64,000 nucleotides of DNA, from positions 62,001 through 126,000 of the forward strand of contig JADJNW010000017.1 in assembly GCA_016714085.1 (NCBI GenBank). Direction: 5' to 3'. Below the pieces are notes generated by a model, which had not been told where the DNA came from, ran no database searches, and saw only the letters and a list, made by a program, of their open reading frames with translations. Source of the DNA: Saprospiraceae bacterium (GTDB taxonomy: Bacteria; Bacteroidota; Bacteroidia; Chitinophagales; Saprospiraceae). Both the position numbers and the translations under genes were made by a program. How positions within the stretch are numbered: position 1 is the first letter of the stretch; the number at the start of each line of letters is the position of its first letter. Positions 56,629-64,000 of the stretch are shown here, one piece after another.

Positions 56629-59600
56629 ATGAAAGAATGGCAAATCTGGATTGATACGGGCGGTACTTTTACCGATTGCATAGCACAAGATCCATTTGGT
56701 GAAATTTTAAGAATTAAAACCTTGAGTAGCAGTCGACTACGAGGGAGGTTGCTGGAAAAAGTGGCTCCATATCGCTTTCGCTTTACGCAACAATGGCGTA
56801 TTTCTGAAGATATTTTTCAAGGATACGATTTTTTCCGATTAGGCGGAAAAGAGGCTTTTGCTAAGATTCAAAGTATTGATTTTCAGGATAATAGCTTGAT
56901 TCTCAATCAAGATTTAGCGCTTTCAGATGAAATAGATTTTGAAATTACCGCTCATGAAGAAGCACCGATATTGGCAACGCGCATTGCCACCAAAACGCCT
57001 GTGCAGCAAGTGCTGCCACCGCTGACGATGCGTTTGGGTTCTACCAAAGGAACGAATGCGCTCTTGGAGAAAAAAGGCGCAAAAGTTGCTTTTTTAGTGA
57101 CAAAAGGATTTAAAGATTTGCTTTACATCGGCACCCAACAACGCCCGAATCTATTTCAATTAAATATTCCCGAGCCGGAATTGCTTTATTCCGACGTTAT
57201 CGAAGTGGAAGAACGCATGAATGCGGATGGAACAGTACGGAAACCCTTGTCAATATTGGAAATTGAGCGAATTATAAGCGAATTGCAAAAAAAGCAACCT
57301 GATGCCATTGCCATAGCCTTGTTACACGCTTATCGAAATCCGATTCACGAAAAAATGTTGGAAGAGACCTTTATCCGTAAAGGGTTTCGCTTTGTGTCGC
57401 TTTCCAGCGCATTGACGCCTTCTATCAAAATATTGCCCAGGGCTCAAACCGCTGTCATCAATGCCTATCTCTCGCCGGTGATGCACGATTATTTGCAAAA
57501 TATTCAATCCAAGCTAAGTGCAGACTCCAAACTCCTAGTGATGACCAGCGCCGGGGGCTTGGTCAACGCGGATTACTTCAATCCAAAAGATAGTCTATTA
57601 AGCGGCCCTGCCGGAGGCGTCGTAGGTGCGGCTCGCATTGGGCAAGTGATTGATTTTGAGAAAGTTATAACCTTTGACATGGGTGGCACGAGTACCGATG
57701 CTGCTCGATTTGATGGAAGTTACGATTACCGTTTTGTCACGAAAGTAGGCAATGCAGAAATGCTCAGTTCTTCGCTTGCGATTGAGACCGTAGCAGCTGG
57801 TGGCGGCTCGGTTTGTTATTTCGATGGGCATAAACTGTCCGTCGGCCCTGAAAGTGCAGGGGCTTCGCCTGGCCCTGCTTGTTATGGCGCGGGCGGACCG
57901 CTCACCATCACTGATATTAATCTTTTGCTCGGGAAATTGGATGCTTCTGCGATGGGCATTCCTATTCATCTGGAATTAGCGCAACAAGCTTTGGATGAAT
58001 TACAAAAAAGCATTATTAATACTACTGGGACGCATTATTCTAAAGAAGAATTATTGCTTGGTTTTGAAAAAATTGCCAATGAAAAAATGGCGGATGCTAT
58101 TCGCAAAATCTCGGTTGCTAAAGGGTTCGATCCAAAAGATTATGCTTTGTTGGCTTTTGGCGGGGCAGGAGGATTGCACGCTTGTAAAATTGCTGATTTG
58201 CTTGGTATAGATGACATTATTTTGCCTTATGATGGCGGACTGCTGAGCGCTTACGGCATCGGCAATGCGCGTGTGGAGCGATTGGCGGAGCAACAAATAT
58301 TACAATTACTAAATGAATGTAAAGATAATTTGCCCAAAATATTAAATAGTCTTATTAAAAAAGCGAGTTTTGATCTACAACATGAAGGTTATATAATAAA
58401 TGACCTGGAAGTTATTCACCAATTTGCTTATCTCCGATTCAAAGGTCAGGACAGTACCTTAGAAATTTCGTACGAAAATGAATCACAGCTTTTATCCGAT
58501 TTTGAAACGCAATATCGACAGCTATTTGGGCATTATCCGGCTGGGCGAGCTATAGAATTGGAAAGCCTTAAAGCCATTGTTGGAACAAAGCAACAGACGC
58601 TTTCCATGAATGAGGAACAACCTGCATATTATAATCCGAAACCTTTCAAAAAGCAAGGTGAAATCCCTGTTTTTTACTGGGATGAACTCTCGCCAGGAGC
58701 AATAATTCAAGGGCCAGCCATTTTATTAAATCCCAATTCTACTGCATTCATTGAAGATGCTTGGGAAGCAGAAGTGCAGTTTGAAAAAAATATTATTGCG
58801 CGGAGCCGTCCTACGACTAAGAGTCGTAGGACGATTTTTAAGCAAGCCATTGAATTAGAGCTTTTTACCAATCGCTTTACGCATATCGCTGAAGAAATGG
58901 GCGCGCAGTTGCAGCGCACCGCTTTTTCTGTAAATGTGAAAGAACGGCTTGATTTTTCTTGCGCGATTCTGGATGCAAATGCTGAATTATTAGTGAATGC
59001 GCCACATATTCCAGTACATCTTGGAAGCTTAGGCATTTGTGCAAGGCTAATAAAAGAGAAAATAAAACTCGGCAAAGCCGATGTAGTGATTACCAACCAT
59101 CCAAAATACGGCGGCTCACACCTGCCGGATGTGACGCTTTTGAGTGCCGTTTTTTCTGATCAGGATGAATTAATTGGCTATGTCATTAATCGGGCGCATC
59201 ATGCAGAAATTGGAGGCAAGCGCCCGGGATCCATGCCTCCTGATGCCAAAAATCTCGTAGAAGAAGGCGTCGTGATACCGCCGATGTATTTTGTGAAAAA
59301 TGGTGACATCCAATGGGAATCCCTGGAAAAATTATTGCAAAATGCGCCTTACCCAACACGGTCATTACCAGAAAACTTAGCGGATATTAATGCGGCATTG
59401 GCATCCTTGCGCACTGGTGAAGAAGCATTACAAAAATTAGTACGCGATCATGGTCTTGAAAAAGTTCATCATTACATGGCAGCGCTGAAACAATCCGCGG
59501 CAGAAGCGTTACAAACTATATTAAAAGATATTGAAAACCAGACTTTTAGTGCTGAAGAATCGTTGGATGATGGGTATAAAATTTGTATAAAAATTGCTAT

Positions 59601-60369
59601 TCAAAACGGACAGATTGAAATTGATTTTGATGGCACATCTACAGTGCATCCCGGCAATTTGAATGCGAATATTTCCATTGTTTATAGCGCCGTGATCTAT
59701 GTCTTGCGTTTGCTGTGTAATAAGGAAATTCCTTTGAACGAAGGGCTAATGAAACATGTACATATTCAACTGCCCATCAGTTTTTTACATCCTGATTTTT
59801 CGGATAATGATTTGCAAAATCCGGCTGTTGTCGGGGGAAATACAGAAGTGAGCCAGCGTTTGGTGGATACATTGCTAAAAGCTTTAAACTTGGCAGCTTG
59901 TAGTCAGGGTACTATGAATAATTTTTTATTTGGGAATGAGCGATTTGGATATTATGAAACGATTGGTGGCGGCACAGGTGCTGGAAATGGCTGGCATGGT
60001 CGTTCGGCGGTACATCAGCATATGACAAATACCAAAATCACTGACCCGGAAGAGTTAGAATTTCGGTATCCGGTGCGGTTGAATAGATTTGAAATTAGGA
60101 AGGATTCCGGTGGAAATGGCAAATGGCGCGGCGGCGACGGTATTATTCGGGAAGTAGAATTTCTGGAAGAGTTGGATATTACTATTTTGAGTCAGCATCA
60201 AAAAGAAGCGCCATATGGCTCGAGTGGCGGCGAAGCTGGAAGAACGGGGCATCAGCTATTGATAAAAAAGGATGGGACAAAGCGAATTTTAACAGGCATT
60301 GCCAGCGAAAAAGTAGAGTCGGGTGATCGATTAATTATTGAAACGCCGGGCGGCGGCGGATTTGGTTAG
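56629..60369 (+). CDS. 5-oxoprolinase (fused HyuA/HyuB-type hydantoinase)
   Basis: 1246 residues from ATG at 56629. The HyuA half (about 1-735) starts with IWIDTGGTFTDC and has KGTNALLEKKGAKVAFLVTKGFKDLL, GGVVGAARIG, DMGGTSTDAA and FGGAGGLHACKIADLLGI. The HyuB half (about 740-1246) includes THIAEEMGAQLQRTAFS, HIPVHLGSLG, NHPKYGGSHLPDVTLL, ADINAALASLRTGEEAL and GGGTGAGNGWHGRSAVHQHMTNT. It should hydrolyse 5-oxo-L-proline to glutamate with ATP. A 12-bp perfect palindrome sits exactly in the linker between the halves. Eukaryotic and some bacterial OPLAH proteins are fused in the same order. Confidence 0.93.
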   Translation: MKEWQIWIDTGGTFTDCIAQDPFGEILRIKTLSSSRLRGRLLEKVAPYRFRFTQQWRISEDIFQGYDFFRLGGKEAFAKIQSIDFQDNSLILNQDLALSDEIDFEITAHEEAPILATRIATKTPVQQVLPPLTMRLGSTKGTNALLEKKGAKVAFLVTKGFKDLLYIGTQQRPNLFQLNIPEPELLYSDVIEVEERMNADGTVRKPLSILEIERIISELQKKQPDAIAIALLHAYRNPIHEKMLEETFIRKGFRFVSLSSALTPSIKILPRAQTAVINAYLSPVMHDYLQNIQSKLSADSKLLVMTSAGGLVNADYFNPKDSLLSGPAGGVVGAARIGQVIDFEKVITFDMGGTSTDAARFDGSYDYRFVTKVGNAEMLSSSLAIETVAAGGGSVCYFDGHKLSVGPESAGASPGPACYGAGGPLTITDINLLLGKLDASAMGIPIHLELAQQALDELQKSIINTTGTHYSKEELLLGFEKIANEKMADAIRKISVAKGFDPKDYALLAFGGAGGLHACKIADLLGIDDIILPYDGGLLSAYGIGNARVERLAEQQILQLLNECKDNLPKILNSLIKKASFDLQHEGYIINDLEVIHQFAYLRFKGQDSTLEISYENESQLLSDFETQYRQLFGHYPAGRAIELESLKAIVGTKQQTLSMNEEQPAYYNPKPFKKQGEIPVFYWDELSPGAIIQGPAILLNPNSTAFIEDAWEAEVQFEKNIIARSRPTTKSRRTIFKQAIELELFTNRFTHIAEEMGAQLQRTAFSVNVKERLDFSCAILDANAELLVNAPHIPVHLGSLGICARLIKEKIKLGKADVVITNHPKYGGSHLPDVTLLSAVFSDQDELIGYVINRAHHAEIGGKRPGSMPPDAKNLVEEGVVIPPMYFVKNGDIQWESLEKLLQNAPYPTRSLPENLADINAALASLRTGEEALQKLVRDHGLEKVHHYMAALKQSAAEALQTILKDIENQTFSAEESLDDGYKICIKIAIQNGQIEIDFDGTSTVHPGNLNANISIVYSAVIYVLRLLCNKEIPLNEGLMKHVHIQLPISFLHPDFSDNDLQNPAVVGGNTEVSQRLVDTLLKALNLAACSQGTMNNFLFGNERFGYYETIGGGTGAGNGWHGRSAVHQHMTNTKITDPEELEFRYPVRLNRFEIRKDSGGNGKWRGGDGIIREVEFLEELDITILSQHQKEAPYGSSGGEAGRTGHQLLIKKDGTKRILTGIASEKVESGDRLIIETPGGGGFG
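58807..58833. repeat. Perfect 12-bp palindrome inside the 5-oxoprolinase linker
   Basis: CGTCCTACGACT and its exact inverse complement around a three-base loop (58819-58821), followed by ATTTTTA. It looks like a small REP-like or terminator hairpin but lies within the open reading frame, encoding part of the linker SRPTTKSRRTIF. Confidence 0.8.
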
Positions 60370-60381
60370 TTTGAGGCTAGA

Positions 60382-60452
60382 AGTCGCAGGTTGAACGTTA
60401 ATAAAAAAGTTGCAAGTTGACATTTCAAACCTGAAACTCACAACCTGCAACT
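60382..60452. repeat. 7-base periodic, hairpin-forming region between convergent genes
   Basis: Left arm AGTCGCAGGTTG at 60382 and right arm CAACCTGCAACT at 60441 pair over 12 bases with one mismatch. Between and after them 7-base words such as AACCTGA and AACCTGC, and on the other side GCAGGTT and GCAAGTT, recur in register. It may act as a bidirectional terminator. Confidence 0.5.
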
Positions 60453-60468
60453 CTAAATTCACCTTGAG

Positions 60469-61614
60469 TTACTCCTGTTTCACTTTCAATCCACCATAAT
60501 TTAATCGGGCAGTAATCGTACCACGAGTACCTTGTCCACCTCGGTTTCCTTGTACTTCATGGCTTGAGCCCTTATCTTTTTCATATGTAACGTTCATGTC
60601 AGAAGGGTACTGAATATTGGCATTGTTGGCAGAAGCATCCATTTTAAAACTCGCCTCTGGAGCAAAACCAACCCGGAAATCAGCATGGCTACCTACCAAA
60701 TTAACACTTGTAAAATCTTTGCCAACTGTAATCACACTGGCGCCTCCATATCCCAAATTCAGATCGAGTACATTATTGAGTTTTCCGACGTTAACCTGCG
60801 TATATTTGGAATTGACGATGACATCATGTACGACTCCAATATTAAAGTTATCGTATTTGCCTTCATTCCTGAATTCATTCACCTGCTCTACCTCGTAGGT
60901 ATCATTTTTAGAGTTGCTTAGAATGTTCAACGCTTTATCCAAGCGAATTACAGAGTACTTACTTACAATTTCAGCATCTTTTACCTCACTGCAAACAAAT
61001 TTGGCGTAAGCCAGGTCACCTGTCATGTTCTGAACACTTTGTACCCAGCCGTTACCATGTGCCAATACCACCCTGGCATTGTTTTTTACACTCTGCATTT
61101 TGATATTGCCGTACTTGATATCCACATTCACTTTTCCCTCTAAAGCTGCCACAAAGGCATCGCCGTGTTTATTGGACAATTCTACATTATTAGTCGGCGG
61201 GAGGTACACATCATAATTGATGGAATATTCAAGTTGGTTATTACCATTACGAACATAGGTTGTCCAATCCCACCAATCTTTTTTTGATTCTTCAATTTGC
61301 GTTTCAGCCTTGACATAATCAGTTTTGTTGTAAAAACTGATATTAATGCGGTCAAAAACCTTTTGAGCAGCGCTGTCGCTGGAAGCATTTACGATAATGG
61401 TCACATCAATTTTTACACGATTCCGATCCCAAGTCTTGATTTCTACTTTCCCAAACTGATTGTAAATAGCGGTAGTGCCGGTTTTAGAAATATCGAATTC
61501 CTTTTTAATCGTTTTGGTAAATTCCCGGCGCTCTTCCTCATTGGCATGCACAATACTGGCCGTACCAGCAAAGAACAGCAATGCTAGTCCAAGCTTATAT
61601 ATTGATTTCATCAT
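60469..61614 (-). CDS. Secreted DUF4097-like beta-helical protein
   Basis: 381 residues. Signal peptide (YKLGLALLFFAGTASIVHA). The mature part has EFDISKTGTTAIYNQFGKVEIKTWDRNRVKIDV and recurrent short strands like VDIKYGNIKMQSV and VIVNSKYTQVNVGKL, as in DUF4097/DUF2807-type parallel beta-helix adhesins. Its start overlaps the anti-sigma stop by about 20 bases, so it is the third gene of the sigma/anti-sigma operon and probably coupled in expression. A role in envelope stress output is plausible but unproven. Confidence 0.82.
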   Translation of the reverse strand: MMKSIYKLGLALLFFAGTASIVHANEEERREFTKTIKKEFDISKTGTTAIYNQFGKVEIKTWDRNRVKIDVTIIVNASSDSAAQKVFDRINISFYNKTDYVKAETQIEESKKDWWDWTTYVRNGNNQLEYSINYDVYLPPTNNVELSNKHGDAFVAALEGKVNVDIKYGNIKMQSVKNNARVVLAHGNGWVQSVQNMTGDLAYAKFVCSEVKDAEIVSKYSVIRLDKALNILSNSKNDTYEVEQVNEFRNEGKYDNFNIGVVHDVIVNSKYTQVNVGKLNNVLDLNLGYGGASVITVGKDFTSVNLVGSHADFRVGFAPEASFKMDASANNANIQYPSDMNVTYEKDKGSSHEVQGNRGGQGTRGTITARLNYGGLKVKQE

Positions 61615-62386
61615 CCTCAGAATTTAAATTTTCTTTTGATTGTTGAATATAGTTGAGCACACGCTCTAAAATTTCGACTTTTATTTGATAGCTCTTAATA
61701 AGATTTGAAATAATCTGCTCTTCTGCCCCTTTAGGTGCATTTTGCAATTCTGCTTCCAGTTCTTTCATCGTCTGGTCAATCGCTTCCAGGTCTTTCAGTA
61801 CTGATTTATCCTTACTTTGGGCTGAAACCAATCGTACTTTTTGGTCAATCTGCTCATTATAATAGCTTACCATCTCCGCATATTCCGGCGAAATATCTGC
61901 CAGTGAAGTAACGGTCTGTGTTTGAGTAGGCTGCCCTTTAGTAAAATAAATGCCCGCCATCACGCCAGCCGACAATAGAATCAATACCGATGCTGCTACG
62001 CGTAGCACTCGCCAAACAGGAGCGATTTTCAGGCTTCTTTGTGTTGCTTGTGGATGAAGGACTTTGTCTATCTCCGACCATACTCGAAAGCTCGGTATGG
62101 CTGTGTCAAATGCTTCACGGTTTTTATCAATAAACTGATCTATTGCATCCGATTTTGAAGCAGCATCCAAAGACTGCTCAATAGCGTCCCAAATATCCAC
62201 GTTGGGTATAGCCAAATCAAAACTATTGCGGTGCTGCCGCACAAAGACCCCCAGTCCTTCTTCCCGATGCCCTACATCCAAGGACTGTTCGATGGTTGCC
62301 CAGATTCGGTCATTGGGGGTAGCGGTGTCGAAGTCCGCTCTGTTGTCATTGATGAATTGTTCTAAATAATTTCGCTGCATTTTCAT
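61595..62386 (-). CDS. Probable anti-sigma factor with triplicated N-terminal motif
   Basis: 263 residues. Three copies of a segment of the type FI-x(3)-NR-x(2)-FDTA-x-P-x(3)-W-x(2)-IEQSLD start at Phe11, Phe48 and Phe85, an exact 37-residue period. One membrane helix follows (WRVLRVAASVLILLSAGVMAGIYF, about 128-152), then a periplasmic helix-rich C-terminal part. It overlaps the sigma factor stop as ATGA (62383-62386), which supports an anti-sigma role. In such proteins the N-terminal motif faces the cytoplasm and would hold the sigma factor. Three copies are unusual. Confidence 0.82.
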   Translation of the reverse strand: MKMQRNYLEQFINDNRADFDTATPNDRIWATIEQSLDVGHREEGLGVFVRQHRNSFDLAIPNVDIWDAIEQSLDAASKSDAIDQFIDKNREAFDTAIPSFRVWSEIDKVLHPQATQRSLKIAPVWRVLRVAASVLILLSAGVMAGIYFTKGQPTQTQTVTSLADISPEYAEMVSYYNEQIDQKVRLVSAQSKDKSVLKDLEAIDQTMKELEAELQNAPKGAEEQIISNLIKSYQIKVEILERVLNYIQQSKENLNSEDDEINI

Positions 62387-62934
62387 GACATCAATCGTTG
62401 CGTTTCCAAAATTTCCCGTAGCTTGCTTTTCGCACGGCTAAATTGGGATTTGGAAGTTGCTTCTGTAATGTTGAGAATCTCGGCTATTTCTTTGTGGTCG
62501 TACCCTTCCAGCATATAGAGGGAGAAAACCACCCGGTAGCCATCCGGTAATTCAAACAATGCGCGGTTCACGCGCTCTACCGTCAATCCTACTTGCTCGT
62601 CATCGCTTCGTTCTTCTTCCTTCAAGTTGGTGAATCGTTCGTCCAATTCTTCAAAATAGACGCGATTGCGTTTCAGGAAGTTGATACAATTGTACAGCAC
62701 AATCCGCTTGATCCAAGCACCAATCGAAGATTGGAACTGGAAGGTGTCTAATTTGGTAAAAATATCCACGAATGAATTTTGCAGAATATCTTCTTCGTCC
62801 AATTCGCTTTTTACCATGCGCAGACACACATTGTACATTGCTTTAGAATAAAGCTTGTACAATTCAAATTGAGCCTGGCGATTTCCGTTTTTACATTTCT
62901 CAACAATGTCCCGATGCGTACTAGCGTAGTCCAC
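62383..62934 (-). CDS. RNA polymerase sigma factor, sigma-70 family (ECF type), second
   Basis: 183 residues. Region 2 at about 20-90 (MVKSELDEEDILQNSFVDIFTKL, then IGAWIKRIVLYNCINFLKRN); region 4 at about 120-178 (LPDGYRVVFSLYMLEGYDHKEIAEILNITEATSKSQFSRAKSKLREIL). GTG at 62934 directly follows an in-frame stop and is the only start in range. First gene of the operon with the anti-sigma-like and DUF4097-like proteins. Confidence 0.92.
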   Translation of the reverse strand: MDYASTHRDIVEKCKNGNRQAQFELYKLYSKAMYNVCLRMVKSELDEEDILQNSFVDIFTKLDTFQFQSSIGAWIKRIVLYNCINFLKRNRVYFEELDERFTNLKEEERSDDEQVGLTVERVNRALFELPDGYRVVFSLYMLEGYDHKEIAEILNITEATSKSQFSRAKSKLREILETQRLMS

Positions 62935-63103
62935 TTAAGTAATTTGTTCAATTAGATAGACAATAGGGTTTCTGAAGGGTTGCACCCAAATGTTAAATTT
63001 TTTTTAAAAAAGGTGCAAGGTTTTATTAAAACGAAGATACAGCATTTGGAATAATGGAGAATTGGAATGTTGATACATCACAATCTTGCATTTTTCCAGC
63101 GCG

Positions 63104-64000
63104 CTATTTCTCCAAATTCTGAATAGCCTCTTGCGCTTGTTTGTAATCAGGCACGAGTTTCAATGCTTGTTCATAATCTGCTCTTGCTTGCGCTACATTG
63201 CCTTGAAATTCTGATGCTACGCCTCGATAGTAATACGCCGCCACAAAAGTAGGATCTACTTTTATTGCGAAATCAAACTGCTGTCGCGCCTGTGCAATAG
63301 AATCCAGATCAAGATACAGCAATCCGGCATTAAAATAGGCTTCTTCGTATTGAGGATCAACAATAGCAATCTGTTTGTACATTTCAATCGCGCCGCTTAG
63401 ATCATTTTTATCTTGCAGGAAATCAGCTTTTGCATGAAGCGCTTCTACATTCCTGGGGTCAATCAAAATCGCATTATCAAAAAAACGCGTGGCAAGCTTG
63501 CTGCCAATAGCCGCGTGTAATTGCCCCAGGTTAATCCAGGAATCAATCAGATCAGGATCAAGTTCTACCGATTTTTGAAAACTATTAATAGCACGGATGG
63601 TATCGCCTGTCTCTTTGAAATTCATGCCAAACAGCAGATAAGCATTAGCGTTTTGAGGATCAATCCGCAGGATGCGGTCAATCGTGCGCATCGAGTCTTC
63701 ATATTTTTTCAAAATCAGCTGAAACTCACTGTATTTCAACAAAGTAGGTATTCGCTGCGGATAGAAATTGACAGCTTTTTCCATTGTTTCCAAAGCTTGC
63801 CGCGATTGATAATAATCGAGATAAACATCTGCTAAGACGTGCAAGTAATCCACATTGGTAGAGTCTATCGAAAGTGCTTTTTGCAAATCAGCAATCGCTT
63901 CGTCGTAGCCTTCTTTTTCATAAAAGAGTCCACCGCGAGCCGCATAAAGACTGGGGTCATTAGGATTGGCTTCGATTTTTCCGGTCAATTCATCAATTGC
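63104..64000 (-). CDS. Tetratricopeptide repeat protein, N terminus beyond the window
   Basis: The reading frame is open through position 64000 with no start codon convincingly inside, so the N-terminal part is missing. At least 298 residues of consecutive TPR units of 34 residues, e.g. PSLYAARGGLFYEKEGYDEAIADLQKALSI, NAYLLFGMNFKETGDTIRAINSFQKSVEL and VAAYYYRGVASEFQGNVAQARADYEQALKL. Presumably a scaffold or lipoprotein. Its job cannot be read from the repeats. Confidence 0.85.
   Translation of the reverse strand, partial: AIDELTGKIEANPNDPSLYAARGGLFYEKEGYDEAIADLQKALSIDSTNVDYLHVLADVYLDYYQSRQALETMEKAVNFYPQRIPTLLKYSEFQLILKKYEDSMRTIDRILRIDPQNANAYLLFGMNFKETGDTIRAINSFQKSVELDPDLIDSWINLGQLHAAIGSKLATRFFDNAILIDPRNVEALHAKADFLQDKNDLSGAIEMYKQIAIVDPQYEEAYFNAGLLYLDLDSIAQARQQFDFAIKVDPTFVAAYYYRGVASEFQGNVAQARADYEQALKLVPDYKQAQEAIQNLEK

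Noticed and set aside
58807..58833. Functional terminator splitting 5-oxoprolinase into two genes
   Set aside because: The frame is open through the palindrome and both halves are in frame, so the gene is fused; kept as a finding only.
1..64000. tRNA, rRNA, riboswitch or mobile element
   Set aside because: No cloverleaf-like sequence, no conserved riboswitch core, no transposase or integrase motif recognised by eye; a covariance search would be the decisive test.

Overview
The window comes from a Bacteroidota genome, most likely the Saprospiria/Saprospiraceae. The signs are a very large secreted protein with SprB-type repeats and a gliding-motility/type IX secretion C-terminal domain, DUF2911, TolC/MacA/MacB-type efflux, LptC, a kynurenine-route pair (Kmo, KynU), weak ribosome binding sites and -7 boxes of the TAnnTTTG type. 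Base composition is moderately AT-rich and gene density is high. I see no rRNA, tRNA, CRISPR array, insertion sequence or prophage gene. The window is therefore chromosomal housekeeping and catabolic DNA with short operons.

Layout. 0-9.7 kb: ECF sigma factor with the start of a coupled partner gene, GNAT acetyltransferase, tandem universal stress protein, an orphan protein, and a tripartite export operon (adaptor, FtsX-type permease, TolC) that lacks an adjacent ATPase. Then a glycosyltransferase and a small OmpA-like protein. 9.8-17.3 kb: kynurenine 3-monooxygenase, adenine deaminase coupled to a PAP2-like membrane protein, a divergent MscS channel, M48 lipoprotein and histidine ammonia-lyase. 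17.6-28.3 kb: two Skp/OmpH chaperones, an exported DinB-like protein, DUF2911, a second M48 lipoprotein, methyltransferase, ROK kinase, esterase, leucyl aminopeptidase, ATP-grasp and ExbD. 28.4-36.9 kb: kynureninase, a GlxA-type regulator facing a run of small VOC/SRPBCC/RibD-like genes, and a CitMHS-AtuA-AtuA-like carboxylate cluster. 36.9-43.3 kb: a redox operon of GltD-like flavoprotein, pyruvate:ferredoxin oxidoreductase and dihydroorotate-dehydrogenase-like protein. 43.8-49.0 kb: serine hydrolase, CocE hydrolase, and rsmI, purS and pssA. 49.3-56.5 kb: gliding/T9SS protein, LptC, CBS-domain transporter and membrane proteins. 56.6-64 kb: fused 5-oxoprolinase, a sigma/anti-sigma/surface-protein operon and a TPR protein cut by the window end.

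Two patterns cut across the genes. First, seven genes carry eight single-base frameshifts (one gene has two). Most are in short homopolymers and seven of the eight are one base short. Restoring one base recovers the family sequence each time, so sequencing or assembly error is the simplest reading. Second, at least nine intergenic gaps hold degenerate tandem repeats with a 7-base (or 3x7 = 21-base) period. The words differ from place to place but the period is shared. Some form inverted pairs, and several sit between convergent genes. This dispersed 7-base system is the most interesting unexplained structure in the window. Other points of note are a perfect 12-bp palindrome exactly in the linker joining the HyuA-like and HyuB-like halves of 5-oxoprolinase, and an anti-sigma-like protein whose N-terminal motif is triplicated with an exact 37-residue period.
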